Shown here: positions 43,970-53,985 of the stretch, in pieces
Numbering within the stretch: position 1 is the first letter of the stretch
Layout: the number at the start of each line of letters is the position of its first letter
Assembly (NCBI GenBank): GCA_032164245.1
Contig: JAVMKO010000021.1
Span: 13,646,285 to 13,710,284 of the forward strand
Reading direction: 5' to 3'
DNA length: 64,000 nt
Source of the DNA: Sternotherus odoratus
Lineage: Eukaryota > Chordata > Testudines > Kinosternidae
Made by a program: the position numbers and the translations under genes
Notes under the pieces: model-generated
The model's database searches: none
Told to the model about the DNA's origin: nothing
The model's input: the letters and a program-made list of their open reading frames with translations, nothing else

Positions 43970-44090
43970 TGAGAGTCTAAATAAAAGAGGCACAGAGAGG
44001 CACAGAGCGAAGAGGTCCCCCGGCAGAGCTGGGGCGGAGCCAGGAATGGAAGCCAGCTCTCCTGACTCCCAGGCTGGTGTCCTACTTAGT
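43970..44090 (-). mobile_element. MIR-type SINE fragment, minus strand
   Basis: The text 'gaggcacagagaggcacagagcgaagaggtccc...ggcagagctggggcggagccaggaatggaagccagctctcctgactcccaggctggtgtcct' follows the reverse complement of MIR (core 'CTCTGTGCCTC' and the 'cagagctgggaattgaaccc' segment). Diverged; ends approximate. Confidence 0.6.
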
Positions 44091-45184
44091 AAGTGGCTCT
44101 TTCAGTACCTCCGTTATTTTGCTCTGGAGTCCCCTGCATTTGAAGCAGAGCGTACATCCAAACTGCTCCAAAAGCACTTCACAAAATGAGCACAAATGCT
44201 ATATGAGGGCACTTTATCCCCAGTGAAATGCACCCATCTCTAGGGTGAAGCACCACAACTGTTTAACACAGCACAGCAGTTTAAAAGATTGTATCTAGCT
44301 GATCCTTCAAGGGGCACACACAGAGAATGCCGTCGCCTCTGTTGGATTTTGACCAGAACACCAGGGTTCATGCTCTCGATGCCTGTGAAAAGTGCTACTG
44401 GCCCCAGACGGACCCTAAGCACCGAAGACCTTGGTTTTCCATGTCCCCTGAAGCAGAGCACAGGTTGGTACCACCTGGGGCTCTGGTTCTGTATTGACTC
44501 AGAGGCAAGACGGACACCTACTGAATCAACACCTCCGCATCTCACAGCGCCCTGTGGTCCTGCTGCCAAGTCTCTTACTCAAGCACTGACCCAGCCTAGC
44601 TGGACTCACCTCACAAGGTCACAGATCGGGGGTCCTGGCTATTCCCTGCCTGCTGCCGTTGACCTTCTACTCCCCTGGTCAAGCTAAAAGGAGAAATTCC
44701 CCGGAATGTTTTTCCATTCATGAAAGAGAAGCAGCTGTGTAGCAGTGAGCCAGGAACCCATCTCTTGGCATGGTGAGCGAGAACGCAACCAGGGCAAACT
44801 TCCACTCAGGCTAAAATTTCCAGATGGTGCTGGTTATCCCTGAGGAATCCTTGCAGTGCAAAAATCTGCCACTCCCCATTCCTCCTACTGCCATCTCGGC
44901 AGAATATTTCAGACCACTGAGGTCAAATCCATTCCACTGGTTGGGTGGATTATTCGCTGAGTGACCATCATTCTTGTGCTAAAATGGCAGATAGGAACAT
45001 GGAGCCCTGTTTCTTCTGAGTAAGTCGACAATGAAGCAAATGATTTTAGAAAGAATCTTTTGCAAAGCAAGTTTAGTATCAAAGGCATTTATTCATCTTT
45101 TATACTTCATTACAGGTCAAGTTGGGCATCCCCTTTCAAACTTCACATGCTCAGGATCTTTTTCTAAAAGTGCTGGAAGCTCTT
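44091..45184. other. non-coding sequence, nothing recognised
   Basis: No gene or repeat supported. Overlapping opposite-strand frames of 109-132 codons near 44240-44690 have no domain. Confidence 0.4.
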
Positions 45185-45740
45185 CCGTCTAATTTTGCAA
45201 AAGAGACGTATTAATAACATCCCTGCTGCGCTTTGTTGTGTCCTGAAAGGCTGACAATCTGCTTTCAGAAATTACAGAGAAAATGTTGGGAAACCCAAAT
45301 GAACTGGTGCAGGTAGCAGTCATCACAGACAATGTGATCTGTAAGCAGCTGCTGAGCAGTTCAGCCAGCCACAGAACAATAACCGCACGCAATAAAAACC
45401 AACCAGGGGACAATATCAGAACCATTCCCTCACCTAACAGTGAATTTAAATTATGCCGGAAATCCATAAAGGATGCCAAGTGTGAATGCAACAAATCTGA
45501 TTCAATCAGCATTTGGGCTGCAAGACGATATATTATTAGAGATGAGACAAATAATTCTAATAAGATTGGAATATCCTCTTGCAGAATCTTCTGGCGAAAC
45601 AGAAATCTCAGAATAATTCAAACACAAAGCAATTTCCCCAGAGCCATAGCCTGCGTGGGCAGAATGTGTAGAATGGAGCACGGGAGATGCCCCGGAGCTG
45701 TGGCGACCTTGGCAGCATTATGGGATTCTGTGACCTGATT
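45185..45740. promoter_or_regulatory. candidate conserved non-coding element
   Basis: A repeat-free block with balanced composition and many homeodomain or POU-like cores: CGTCTAATTTTGC, GTATTAATAAC, GTGAATTTAAATTATGCC, GATATATTATTAGAG and AATAATTCTAATAAG. A 151-codon plus-strand frame (45283-45738) covers it, but its translation is Ser/Asn/Arg-rich without any motif that I know, and no splice signal or neighbour supports an exon. I therefore favour non-coding. Confidence 0.35.
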
Positions 45741-46169
45741 CAAAGCCCACTGAATAGCTGGATTGGCATCAGTGGTTTAGGATCAGACCCTGTGTTCACA
45801 GGGATGAGGTGTTCTCAATGCACGACATGTGTTGTGGGGTCCTCCCTCAGCAAGAGGCGTGATGCTGGTTCTGTTTCCCTTTCTTTGTCTCTTCCTGTCA
45901 GTGTTTTTGTCTCATTCCAGAGGCCAGGAAACATTCCTTTGCATGTAGTTTATCTGCCTCTGTTGCCCCACAGCGCTGGGAGGCTGGTTATGGTGTAATA
46001 CCGACGGACCCCGATCATCAGGATCGACCCTCGGACCTCTGGAGCTACATGCACGAGTGAAAAGTCACAGGGCCCTTAGCTAAGGCTGTAGCAGACTCGT
46101 TGATCTCGAAGTGCTCTCGGTGCCCCTAGAGGGGACCAGCACCACACCCTGGAGGTGTCTGGGTTACAA
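45741..46169. other. non-coding sequence, nothing recognised
   Basis: Unassigned sequence between the candidate element and a MIR/L2-like fragment. Confidence 0.4.
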
Positions 46170-46395
46170 TGGCCCAGGTTTAAGATACAGCAGATCCGGG
46201 CTCAGTTCCTTGCTCTGCCGCAGACTCTTCATGTGACTGTTGGCAAGTCACGTGATCGCTCTGTGCCTCAGTTCCCCATTTGGAAAATAGTGATGAGAAA
46301 GCTCCCTTCCCCTCACCCTGTGTCTGTAAACTGGTTGGGGCAGATGCTCTCTGCTATCGTCTGTACGAGCAGCGCCTGGCACAATGAGGCCTGAA
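46170..46395 (+). mobile_element. MIR-type SINE with L2-like tail
   Basis: The body reads 'ccgggctcagttccttgctctgccgcagactcttcatgtgactgttggcaagtcacgtgatcgctctgtgcctcagttccccatttggaaaatagtga', the MIR core. The end, 'ctggttggggcagatgctctctgctatcgtctgtacgagcagcgcctggcacaatgagg', is the shared MIR/L2-type 3' tail. This is a fairly complete copy of an ancient CORE-SINE. Inactive. Confidence 0.75.
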
Positions 46396-46899
46396 TTTCA
46401 GCTCCGGTCATACAAATAAACCCTAACAGCTGACACCCACGTGACTCCTGGCTGGGTATGCAGGGGCAGGTTGCCAACAGATAAACAGAAGCAGCTTTTG
46501 TCAGCGCCAGTTTCCTGCCTGGCTGCTGGTGACCAGAGTCTGAGGATCCCAGCCCAGGATAAAATGGACTTTTAGTTTTACCACCAGCGTTGAGGGAGAT
46601 TTTTAATTCTTCTACAAAAGCTTCAGAATTTACTATCCTTTGTTGCAGACACAGTCCTGGTCACTGTGATCCACCCTCTCCGCTAGAACACCATCATCGC
46701 CTGCATCACTGTATTGTGGGTAACACTTGGCACGTTCCCGGGCACTGCTGTAATAGAGCTAATAAATAATACTAATAACAGATGGTCACGGAGCATTTAG
46801 ATCAGTGCCCGACATGCTGTGAAGTCCATGTATGCACACTGGCCACCTGATACAACTCCAGCCAGCCTCTGAATCCCCGTTCTTCTCCTCTTCCTTCGA
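46396..46899. other. non-coding sequence, nothing recognised
   Basis: Unassigned; AATAAATAATACTAATAAC near 46762 is AT-rich but isolated. Confidence 0.4.
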
Positions 46900-47265
46900 T
46901 TTCTGCTAAAGCCCTTTTAGGATTGGAGTTGTCTGTGAAAATAATTAGAAGTTAAGCGCAAATCTACAGTGTGTATTTCGTGGCATTAAAATGAATGACA
47001 TTATTTCTCCCCTCACTTGGCTTTTAATACAGTCGTTTTATTAAATTATCACCGCTTTTCATTATGGTAATGGGCATTATTTCTGATTGACTACTGAGGT
47101 GCTGCAGTCACTCATGTGAGGTTATCCTCAAAGATGGATAATTTTACACCTATTGAAAAGATAGTTGCTTTGCTGCTGTCAGAGGAGGCTAAATTATCTG
47201 TAATGTCGTCTAATGTGAATGGATGGATGGAATTATTACAGGACTGATGTACAGAGAAAGGCAGC
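46900..47265. promoter_or_regulatory. candidate conserved non-coding element
   Basis: Dense TAAT/ATTA motifs: AAAATAATTAGAAG, GCATTAAAATGAATG, GGCTTTTAATACAG, TTATTAAATTATC, TTCATTATGGTAATGG, GGATAATTTTAC, GCTAAATTATCTG and GGAATTATTACAGG. No simple repeats, transposon similarity or coding frame. Typical enhancer-like texture; conservation is untested. Confidence 0.4.
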
Positions 47266-47489
47266 TAGTGAGTTTCCTGTTCTTTCCCCATTGTTAACTG
47301 GGATACCCATAGATCAGATGACCCCATTAGGGAATGCAATAGGTACTGGGATCAGTCCCTGGATATCCACCAAGGGGTGGCTAGGGGAACAGTGAGTAAT
47401 TCTGACCCCCATTGACTGCAGTGTGCTTTAAGTAAGGCCCTTACTCCCAGTCTCAGCATCATTTACATCAGTACTGGTGAACCAGGAGT

Positions 47490-47504
47490 CCCCCCCCCCC
47501 CCCC
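47490..47504. repeat. homopolymer of 15 C
   Basis: An uninterrupted run of 15 cytosines. It is prone to length error in sequencing and to slippage in vivo. Confidence 0.95.
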
Positions 47505-47560
47505 AGAGCAGGACTAGAGGATCATAATGGTGCCTTCTGGCCTTAAAATGGGTCAGTGGG
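47505..47560 (+). mobile_element. CR1 LINE 3' tail fragment
   Basis: The text 'gagcaggactagaggatcataatggtgccttctggccttaaaatggg' follows the CR1 terminus ('ggtcagactagatgatcataatggtcccttctggccttaaaatc'). It starts immediately after the poly-C run. Confidence 0.75.
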
Positions 47561-47599
47561 TCAATGAACACTGCAATGAAGGCTATGCCTTCCTGGAAC

Positions 47600-47912
47600 C
47601 TTGTCCCATCTAATCCAGTATCCTTCCTCCAACACTGGCCCTCACCAGGTATAAGACCTCCTGTAGTACGGGTTATGGGATAACTTGTCCCCGGGGAAAG
47701 CTTCTTCCTTAACCCACAACAGTTAGAGGTTGATTTATGCCCATTAACATGAGTTTTTATATCCTGTTTAACACTTGTTTATTGTTTTTTAATCCTCACT
47801 GTTCTAGATATTATCATTATCCAGGGAACTGTTTAAACCTTTTTTGAATCCTTCTAAGTTCTTGGCCTCAAAGATATCATGTGTCAAAGAGTTCCACAGG
47901 CAAATTCTTAAT
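47600..47912 (-). mobile_element. CR1 LINE 3' end, minus strand
   Basis: In plus text: 'cccatctaatccagtatcc', 'gggataacttgtccccggggaaagcttcttccttaacccacaacagttagaggttgatttatgccc', and 'tttgaatccttctaagttcttggcctcaaagatatcatgtgtcaaagagttccacagg'. On the minus strand the last part translates as the ORF2 end motif (WNSLT..IFEAKNLEGFKKGL-like). The rest is the 3' UTR. Degraded; no function. Confidence 0.75.
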
Positions 47913-48400
47913 ATCTGTGCAGGACCCTAGTGTGTTATTACTGCCACGGATCCCATGGATCAGGGAGGCCCACCCTTTCAGTGTCTATAGAACTGGGGCT
48001 TAGGACTGGGAAGAGAAAAAACTTATGGAAAAAGTGTCGTTTGCATGAACAAGACCACGTAGCATGGACATCTTCTCCCCACCTCAAAATCTAATCCAGC
48101 TTCAGTGTATTTCCAGTTATACACAGAGACTTTCCTTTTTTCCTCTCATAGATATTGAACTTCAACGAGGGTTACACCAGGCTGAGTGGCATAACCACGA
48201 CTCTGCTAGTAAATCTTAGTTACATGCAAAGACTAATCATTTAGGATTGTCACAGCTGGACAACTGCGTGTTCATTTCTGCAACGTGTTGTGTGTGGTGT
48301 TACAACCCTTTTCCCTTTGCATGTAATTTTTTTTGTGCTGCTTTAGGCCGTTTAATGAATTCAGGCCTTTGGGGAGAAATAAAAATGTATTAAAGCTGCA
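47913..48400. other. non-coding sequence, nothing recognised
   Basis: Unassigned sequence; TTTTTTTTGTGCTGC near 48327 is simple T-rich. Confidence 0.4.
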
Positions 48401-48860
48401 TCTAAAAAATTAGAAGAATAGTCAAGCAAATTTCTTTTTATTGACTTTTAGTGAGCCATTTAATCCAAACATCTCATTATCTGCAATATAAATATGCTAT
48501 ATAATGGGCATTGCAATAAGAACAATTAGCTTTGCAATTAGCATGAGAATGAGCTCTCCCTGACTGCATGCAAGAAGCAAGAGGCGTATTAGAAATGTGT
48601 TCTGCAGTGGGGAAAAAATAGCATTTCAGTTGGGTAGATTGATACAGTTTGACTTTAAGCACCAATAATATTTCTTCTATCAATCAAGCTTCCCACACAA
48701 TCTAAGGAAGGGGCTTAGCTTTTCCTAAAGAACTCATTTTTCTTTCATTGGCATGGCACTGATTAACTAGATTTGTGTGGTACGTCATGAAGCCCTGCAG
48801 CAATTAGCCCGTTCCATTAGTACGTTACCTGATTGATTTCCCACAGTTATTATAAAAGTT
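48401..48860. promoter_or_regulatory. candidate conserved non-coding element
   Basis: The strongest-looking candidate by texture: AAAAATTAGAAG, CATTTAATCC, TCTCATTATCTGC, GCTATATAATGGGC, AACAATTAGC, GCAATTAGCATGAG, a duplicated TGCATGCAAG context, CACTGATTAACTAG, GCAATTAGCCC and CATTAGTACG. The repeated (A/G)CAATTAGC sites at about 48518, 48533 and 48810 are homeodomain-type. No transposon or coding signature. Function is inference. Confidence 0.4.
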
Positions 48861-49210
48861 GGAGCTCCGTACGGGCTCTGTCTGAGCAGGCGGCTCAGGT
48901 CCAGTGCTCAAAAGGGGTCAGCTGGGAGCCAGCCTGAGAGGCTTCTTTCATTCTGACCATTGCCCACCAAACCTGGCCATCTGGAAGCAAAGGGTGCCCT
49001 GGGAGCTTCCCGTAGGAGGCCAAGGCGCTGGTGAACAAATGACAACTCTTCCCTGCCCTGGTCCCAGGAGAAGCCGGTGTAAGCCACACCCACTCCAGAC
49101 AGCTGTCTCCAGTGGGCCTGGCCCATGGAGAGAGGTCAATGAACCTGCTACTGCCTTGGCTGGCAGTGCTGGGTTTTTTAGTTCAGCCATAGAGGGTTGT
49201 GGGGCTAGAT
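48861..49210. other. non-coding sequence, chance open frame
   Basis: A 195-codon plus-strand frame begins at 48904, but it runs on into the hAT fragment at 49211 and contains no domain. It is matched by three overlapping minus-strand frames, so I treat it as chance. Confidence 0.45.
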
Positions 49211-49365
49211 CAGGGCGGGCAAACTTTTTGGGCCGAGGGCCACATTGGGTGTCAGAAACTGTATGGAGGGCTGGCCCCTGTGCCCCCCTGCTTCTCGCCC
49301 TTGATATCCCTTACCCCCCGAGGAGTTCTGCCCCACCCAACCCCCCCTGCTCCCTGTCCCCAGTG
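49211..49365 (+). mobile_element. hAT element, left-end fragment
   Basis: It starts CAGGGCGGGCAAACTTTTTG after GGCTAGAT and continues 'gggccgagggccacattgggtgtcagaaactgtatggagggctgg' then a C-rich stretch, matching the left part of 2819-3356. The right terminus is missing. The flank again has a CTAGAT sequence, as in the other copy. Confidence 0.8.
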
Positions 49366-49775
49366 ATATTCAAACCTCAGCAGTTCAGGAACCAAATTAG
49401 TGATCAACATTACCCAAAAGAACCACAAACGTGTGAATTCATTGATTCATTTACTATATATATATATATAAACATTCTCACAGCACAATGACTGATCAAG
49501 TATTCTACAATTGGTTAATAACATAGTAAAATAACTTAGATTGGTTAATCATTAAATCGCACAATATCACGTTCTGCACAGAGACACGTTTAAGAATCAT
49601 GTGCAGCCTGCGAGCCTCAAGCTGAGTATGGCTGTTTTAGAGGGTTTACTAGAGCTAATGGCTTGGGTACCTTTGATCCTTTTCCTACGTCAAGCTCCAG
49701 ACTGGTGTCAGGGTCCCAGCATTCAACAGCAGAGCTAGGGAAGGGCTATTACTGCAATGAAATGACTAAAGGCAA
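49366..49775. other. AT-rich non-coding sequence with (TA)n
   Basis: A pure (TA)n of about nine units lies at 49454-49470. 49490-49570 is AT-rich with repeated TTGGTTAAT. No gene. Confidence 0.45.
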
Positions 49776-49888
49776 AGGTAGCAAATCTGAAAAATCGGGA
49801 CGGGGGTAGGGAATAATAGGAGCCTATATAAGAAAAAGACCCACAAATCGGGACTGTCGCTATAAAATCGGGACATCAGGTCACCCTA
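49776..49888. mobile_element. short MITE 'GGGTGACCAG', copy 2
   Basis: The right end, CATCAGGTCACCCTA, and interior 'aaaatcgggacgggggtagggaataataggagcctatata' match 35165-35279 and 61199-61316. The left terminus is decayed to GGTAGCAAATCTG. Non-coding. Confidence 0.75.
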
Positions 49889-50039
49889 GGCAAAGGGCTG
49901 GCCCTGATGTTCTGCAACTGGAAACCTCTGTTATAAACGAAAAGCATCTCTCTGAAAATTCTTGGGCCTCTTTCTCAGTGACTATTAATGGGGGCATTCT
50001 CCATCACCTGCTTATTGATCATCTGCCTCCACTTGGACT
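49889..50039. other. non-coding sequence, nothing recognised
   Basis: Unassigned sequence after the MITE. Confidence 0.4.
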
Positions 50040-50440
50040 TTTAGTAGCTTAGGAAAGTGAACGCAGCCTGGGTTGCCATCTCAGGCTACTGAATAAATAA
50101 TAATCATCACAAAATTTCAGCATTTAGGTCTTATTTAAATCTCCTAGCCCACAAGACTGGAGTCAGTTTTATGATGCACCATTATAGCCGCCAAATGCAT
50201 CCTGCCTGCCAAACAATATGTTCCATGAAAACTGATATAATCTGCTTGTTATCTACAACACAGCCTAGTAGCAACTCTTCATTGATTTTCTGCAAAACCA
50301 CAATAAAAATCTTCCTCTCTACCCCTTTTACCTTTTTATGATTCTGAAGGGTTGCCTTCCAGTCATCTGTCATTTCTAGACCACGTGCATCATTCTTGGT
50401 TATTTTATAACGTTAAAAAAACCGCTATTGATTTGCACCA
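50040..50440. promoter_or_regulatory. candidate conserved non-coding element
   Basis: AT-rich, repeat-free: GAATAAATAATAATCATCAC, TCTTATTTAAATCTCC, TTTTATGATGCACCATTATAGCC split over 50167-50190, GATATAATCTGC and CGCTATTGATTTGC. No coding motif. Low-confidence inference from texture. Confidence 0.25.
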
Positions 50441-50599
50441 CCACATGAATGACAGAAAAGCTGGGGAGGGCGGGAGGGACATGGAGGATTTAGGAGCTGC
50501 ACTCCACAGAGCAGAGGAGCCAAAGTTTAAAAAACTCCGTGTAGAAATACAAAGGAAGCTCTTCAGGTCTGAAAATGTAGGCTCCTCATTTTTGGTTTC

Positions 50600-50735
50600 A
50601 TGGCTCCTTTTCACCCAACTGGCCAATGTTTTTCAGTTTACAGCACCTGAAAAGTGAAACGATTTCCTGCGGAAATTTCCATTTTTCTTCAAAAGCCAAA
50701 AAAATATCAACTGAGATATTGTGACCAGCTCTAGC
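50600..50735 (-). repeat. AT-rich 'GAGCTGG' repeat family, copy 3 (reverse)
   Basis: Read on the minus strand it starts AGAGCTGGTCACAATATCTC and continues 'ttttttggcttttgaagaaaaatggaaatttccgcaggaaatcg', the same layout as copies at 26735, 41035 and 58345. Class unknown, non-coding. Confidence 0.55.
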
Positions 50736-51344
50736 CTGGCCCCTGGCATCAGTCTCTGAGCACCCCCAGGAATGAATTATTTCAGCCTCACAGCACCTCC
50801 GTGGGGTAGGACACATTTTACAGAGGGTGAGCTGAAGCACAGACATACAAGTACAGTTCAACATGCCAAACCCCACCCATCAACGCACACGCTTACCTTT
50901 AAGCATACACGTCGTCCTGTTAGCGAGCGGGTAGGGTCCTGTGCCGATGACAGATAAGTCATGTTCCCTGAGGTACGCACCATTTCTTTGGGTTAACAAG
51001 GCAGTTGATGGAATTTTACATACTGAAAAGGAGGAGTAAAGGGTCGTAACTCTCCTCTTTAATGGCAATTAACAGTGTCACATTTCTCATGAATTGAAAT
51101 ACAGGAGCAGAAACCTGTTTCAGTGTTTTTAGTGCTCATGGCATTAAATACTAAGCTTTCCAGGTGGCAACATAAATACTCCCTGCCCGATGATCAAATG
51201 AACAGGAATCAAGGACCAGATCCAAACGCCCCTGGAAATCCATTGTACAACTTCCCTTGACTGCACTGAAGTTCGGGTCCAACCCTGACTGTCCCAGAAG
51301 TGTGACGTCTGCCCCTGCCGGAGTAAAGTGGCTGAGGTGGCGGA
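50736..51344. other. non-coding sequence; small MIR-like scrap at 50785-50840
   Basis: The phrase 'tcacagcacctccgtggggtaggacacattttacagagggtgagctgaagcaca' resembles reverse MIR ('cattttacagatggggaaactgaggcaca'). Otherwise unassigned. Confidence 0.4.
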
Positions 51345-51610
51345 GGGTTCGTCTACACGGCAGTTAAACACCGGAGCTGGCCCGGGTCAGCTGACTAGGG
51401 CTCGTGGGACTCAGACTGCCAGGCTGTAAAGTTGCAGGGTAGATGTTGGGGCTTGGACTGGATCTCGGGATCTGAGACCCAGTGAGTGGGGAGAGTCCCG
51501 GACTTGGAACAGCGACACCAGTTTTACAACCCCTCAGCCCAAGCCCTGTGACCCTGAGACAGCTGACAAGGGCCAGCAGCAGGTATGGGATTGCGATGTC
51601 AACATACCCA
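51345..51610. mobile_element. long-TIR MITE (about 266 bp)
   Basis: The left half, 'gggttcgtctacacggcagttaaacaccggagctggcccgggtcagctga...ggctgtaaagttgcagggtaga', is matched by the reverse complement of the right half ('ggtatgttgacatcgcaatccc...gctggcccttgtcagctg...ggttgtaaaactgg'). The two inverted arms of about 100 bp make the whole element nearly palindromic. It fits a turtle repeat whose ends read 'GTATGTCTACAC'. Superfamily not assigned; no coding capacity. Confidence 0.75.
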
Positions 51611-52149
51611 GAGACAGCGGGCACCAGGTCTGTCTCACCCTCTGCACACACGGCAGCTTTGTGCTTGAGAGGACAGGCTGCTGCTGCCTGTCAAAGACTC
51701 TGCCCATGAATGTAGGTTTCCCACATGCCATCATACTCTCTGCTCCCTTTTCCTCAGACCCACTGGTCACGTATTCCACGGCCAGCACAGCTGGGTGCCA
51801 CTGGGACCGGGGGAACATGTGGCATTGCCACTGGGGAGAAACAGAGCAGTAAAAGAAACTCCTTTCTCCTTGCAAGGCCCTCACCAAACTGTCTGCAGCC
51901 GGTGGGCTAAGGCCACAGACCAACCCTGCTACTACACAGAACTTCCCAGATGCAGTCGCCACAACATGGGAGAATAAAAACGCTGAGTCAAAGGAGAAGC
52001 CAAACCAAGGGGCGCGGCTGATGTTCTCCAAAGGGGCCAGCAGCAGCATCTCTTTTCTTTACATGCCAACAGTTTTGTTTCCCTTTGCCAGTGTCTCCAT
52101 GGTAATCAGTCAGTCCCGGCGCCCCGCGCTTTCTGTAATGGGCGAGGAG
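51611..52149. other. non-coding sequence, nothing recognised
   Basis: Overlapping frames on both strands up to 171 codons (51534-52049, minus) extend out of the MITE and have no domain. Treated as chance. Confidence 0.4.
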
Positions 52150-53050
52150 AGGAGTTTGTTGGTATTTTTCCCTCCTTGCTGAGTTTCTCTGATTTATTAG
52201 CGATCTCATATTCCCATTCAGACTAAGGGCTTTTTTCACCTCTCGAAATGCCCATTGAATATTTAATTCTGCTTATTAACTTGCCAGAAGGAGTCATTGT
52301 TTAACTGGCTCAGAGACTGAGGAGGGATTGGCTCAGAGAGGAGATCCTTATTAAGGTTGGTTCATTTGCCCTTCTCTCCAGCCCCGAGCCATAAATCTGG
52401 TGTCTCTGCAGAGAGCCTTATTGTTCGTCTTTGCATCTGCAGCTCTCCTGGCAAATGCTGCCTGCCAATTAGCAGCACGAATTCCTCAGCTGTTGTAACC
52501 CGTGTGACACTCTCAATCCCTGAACGGTGAAGGAGTGTGCAAACAGAAAGGGGCTGCTAGCCTTGTTCCACTGCTGCTGACCCGGGGGATAATTATCTAA
52601 CAAATAGACTATCAGAAGTTACCAGTTCTAATCTGCCGAGGCATTTTTGAGTGTATTTTTTTTTACAATAATTGGTGGTTTTACTTTAATTAAGCAGCTT
52701 GTCTAATATTGTGGCAACACAAACGTGGATGGTGTAAACCAAACTGTCAGGCACGATGCAATTAGCTGCTTCTCCCCTGTCTCTTCTCTCTTAGTGGCAT
52801 TGGCAGCATTCATTTCATTGCCGGGTATTAAATGTTATAGAACCAAGAGCAATGGGGAGTTAACAGAACATGAAGAAGGAATTAGCTTTTTGCTGAGGCA
52901 GGCCTATAAATCGACGGCTGGGTTGCTGTTGTCTCTGAAATGTCACGTCATAGTGAGACAGTCTGGGCACGGTTTTCTCTGGGCTGTCACTCTGGAAGGC
53001 AAGGATAGAATGGCGTTGTTTTTTAAATTCTTCTTTAAAGTGAATATCAG
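52150..53050. promoter_or_regulatory. candidate conserved non-coding element cluster
   Basis: A 900-bp repeat-free region with recurrent motifs: TTTATTAGCG, AATATTTAATTCTGC, CTTATTAAGG, CCAATTAGCAGC, GGATAATTATC, ACAATAATTGG, TTTAATTAAGC, GCAATTAGCTGC and GGTATTAAATG. ATAAATC and CCATAAATC occur near 52390. It is the longest uninterrupted block of this kind in the window, and may be two or three adjacent elements. No exon signature; the frames covering it lack domains. Confidence 0.4.
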
Positions 53051-53659
53051 TGCTGCCATCGTCTACCCCAGAACAAGGGCTGGGCTGGAAGATTGCGATG
53101 GCCTCTTGGAATGACAGTGCAGGCCAGGAACTCTGCCCTTTGCATACGCAGAGTGCACCTACCCTAGATGACACCCCAGTAGATCCATATGCTCCTGTGC
53201 CAGCATGTGCAACAACACGGCCCAGGATCTCTCTGTCGATGTCACCTTCCCAGGGCCCCATCACAGACTGTGCCAGAGGAATGTCCTCTCTGTTTCTCCA
53301 TGATGTTCTAACCCACTGACCGAGCGGGGAAGGACCCCATCCTTGGACTGTGACTCCCCCTGAGCCAGGCAGGCAGTTTAGAAACTGCATTTCATATGTG
53401 AGCAATGGACTGTTTGATTTAGCCACAGATTCAGGTGAAAGTTGGGGAGCATTTTGTATTCCAGGGTCAAATTCCCAGCTGCTGCAAATACACACAGCTC
53501 CACTGAAGCCTGAATGAATGCCCGCTTCCATCGGCTGAAGCTCTGGTCCTCAGGGGTGGTTCGATTGGGAGGTGGAGAAAGTGATAACAAGTGATGCTGG
53601 AGAAGGCTGTCAGATATATTACAAACTGTCTGTGACTGAACCATTATTCATATTAATGA
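53051..53659. other. non-coding sequence, nothing recognised
   Basis: Unassigned. A 223-codon minus-strand frame (52860-53531) spans part of it without motif or splice support. Confidence 0.4.
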
Positions 53660-53985
53660 ATTCCTCCCGACTGCGTAAGTGCCACCTCAGATAACACAGG
53701 CCTTTCGCGAGGTGAGCCAGAGAGAAAGGCCGACTCCAGATGACAAGTTCAATCTCGACAGTCGACAAGATTCTAAAGGTAATTTAGTCTAATAAGTGAC
53801 GTTTCCTTTGACTGTCTTGCCTTAATCTTCATCTAACGGACAGATGACTAAAGTAACCTTAAAGGAAAAGGTCTTCATACCACATTTCTCCATGTTTGAA
53901 TTCTTGTCGCACTTGCGGAACATTTTCCAGGGATTCGGCGCCAGCTCCCAGTGTGTTCAGTTTCTTTCCCATTTTGTAACATAGG
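53660..53985. promoter_or_regulatory. candidate conserved non-coding element
   Basis: Repeat-free, moderately AT-rich: GGTAATTTAGTCTAATAAGTG, CCTTAATCTTCATC, CTAAAGTAACC and CACATTTCTCC. It contains the near-palindrome TCGACAGTCGAC (about 53755-53766). Inference only. Confidence 0.25.

Noticed and set aside
48904..49491. 195-codon plus-strand open frame
   Set aside because: It reads into the hAT fragment at 49211 and the following TA repeat; the protein is low-complexity and unlike any family.
52860..53531. 223-codon minus-strand open frame
   Set aside because: No motif, no splice context, overlaps other frames; the underlying DNA looks like a non-coding element.
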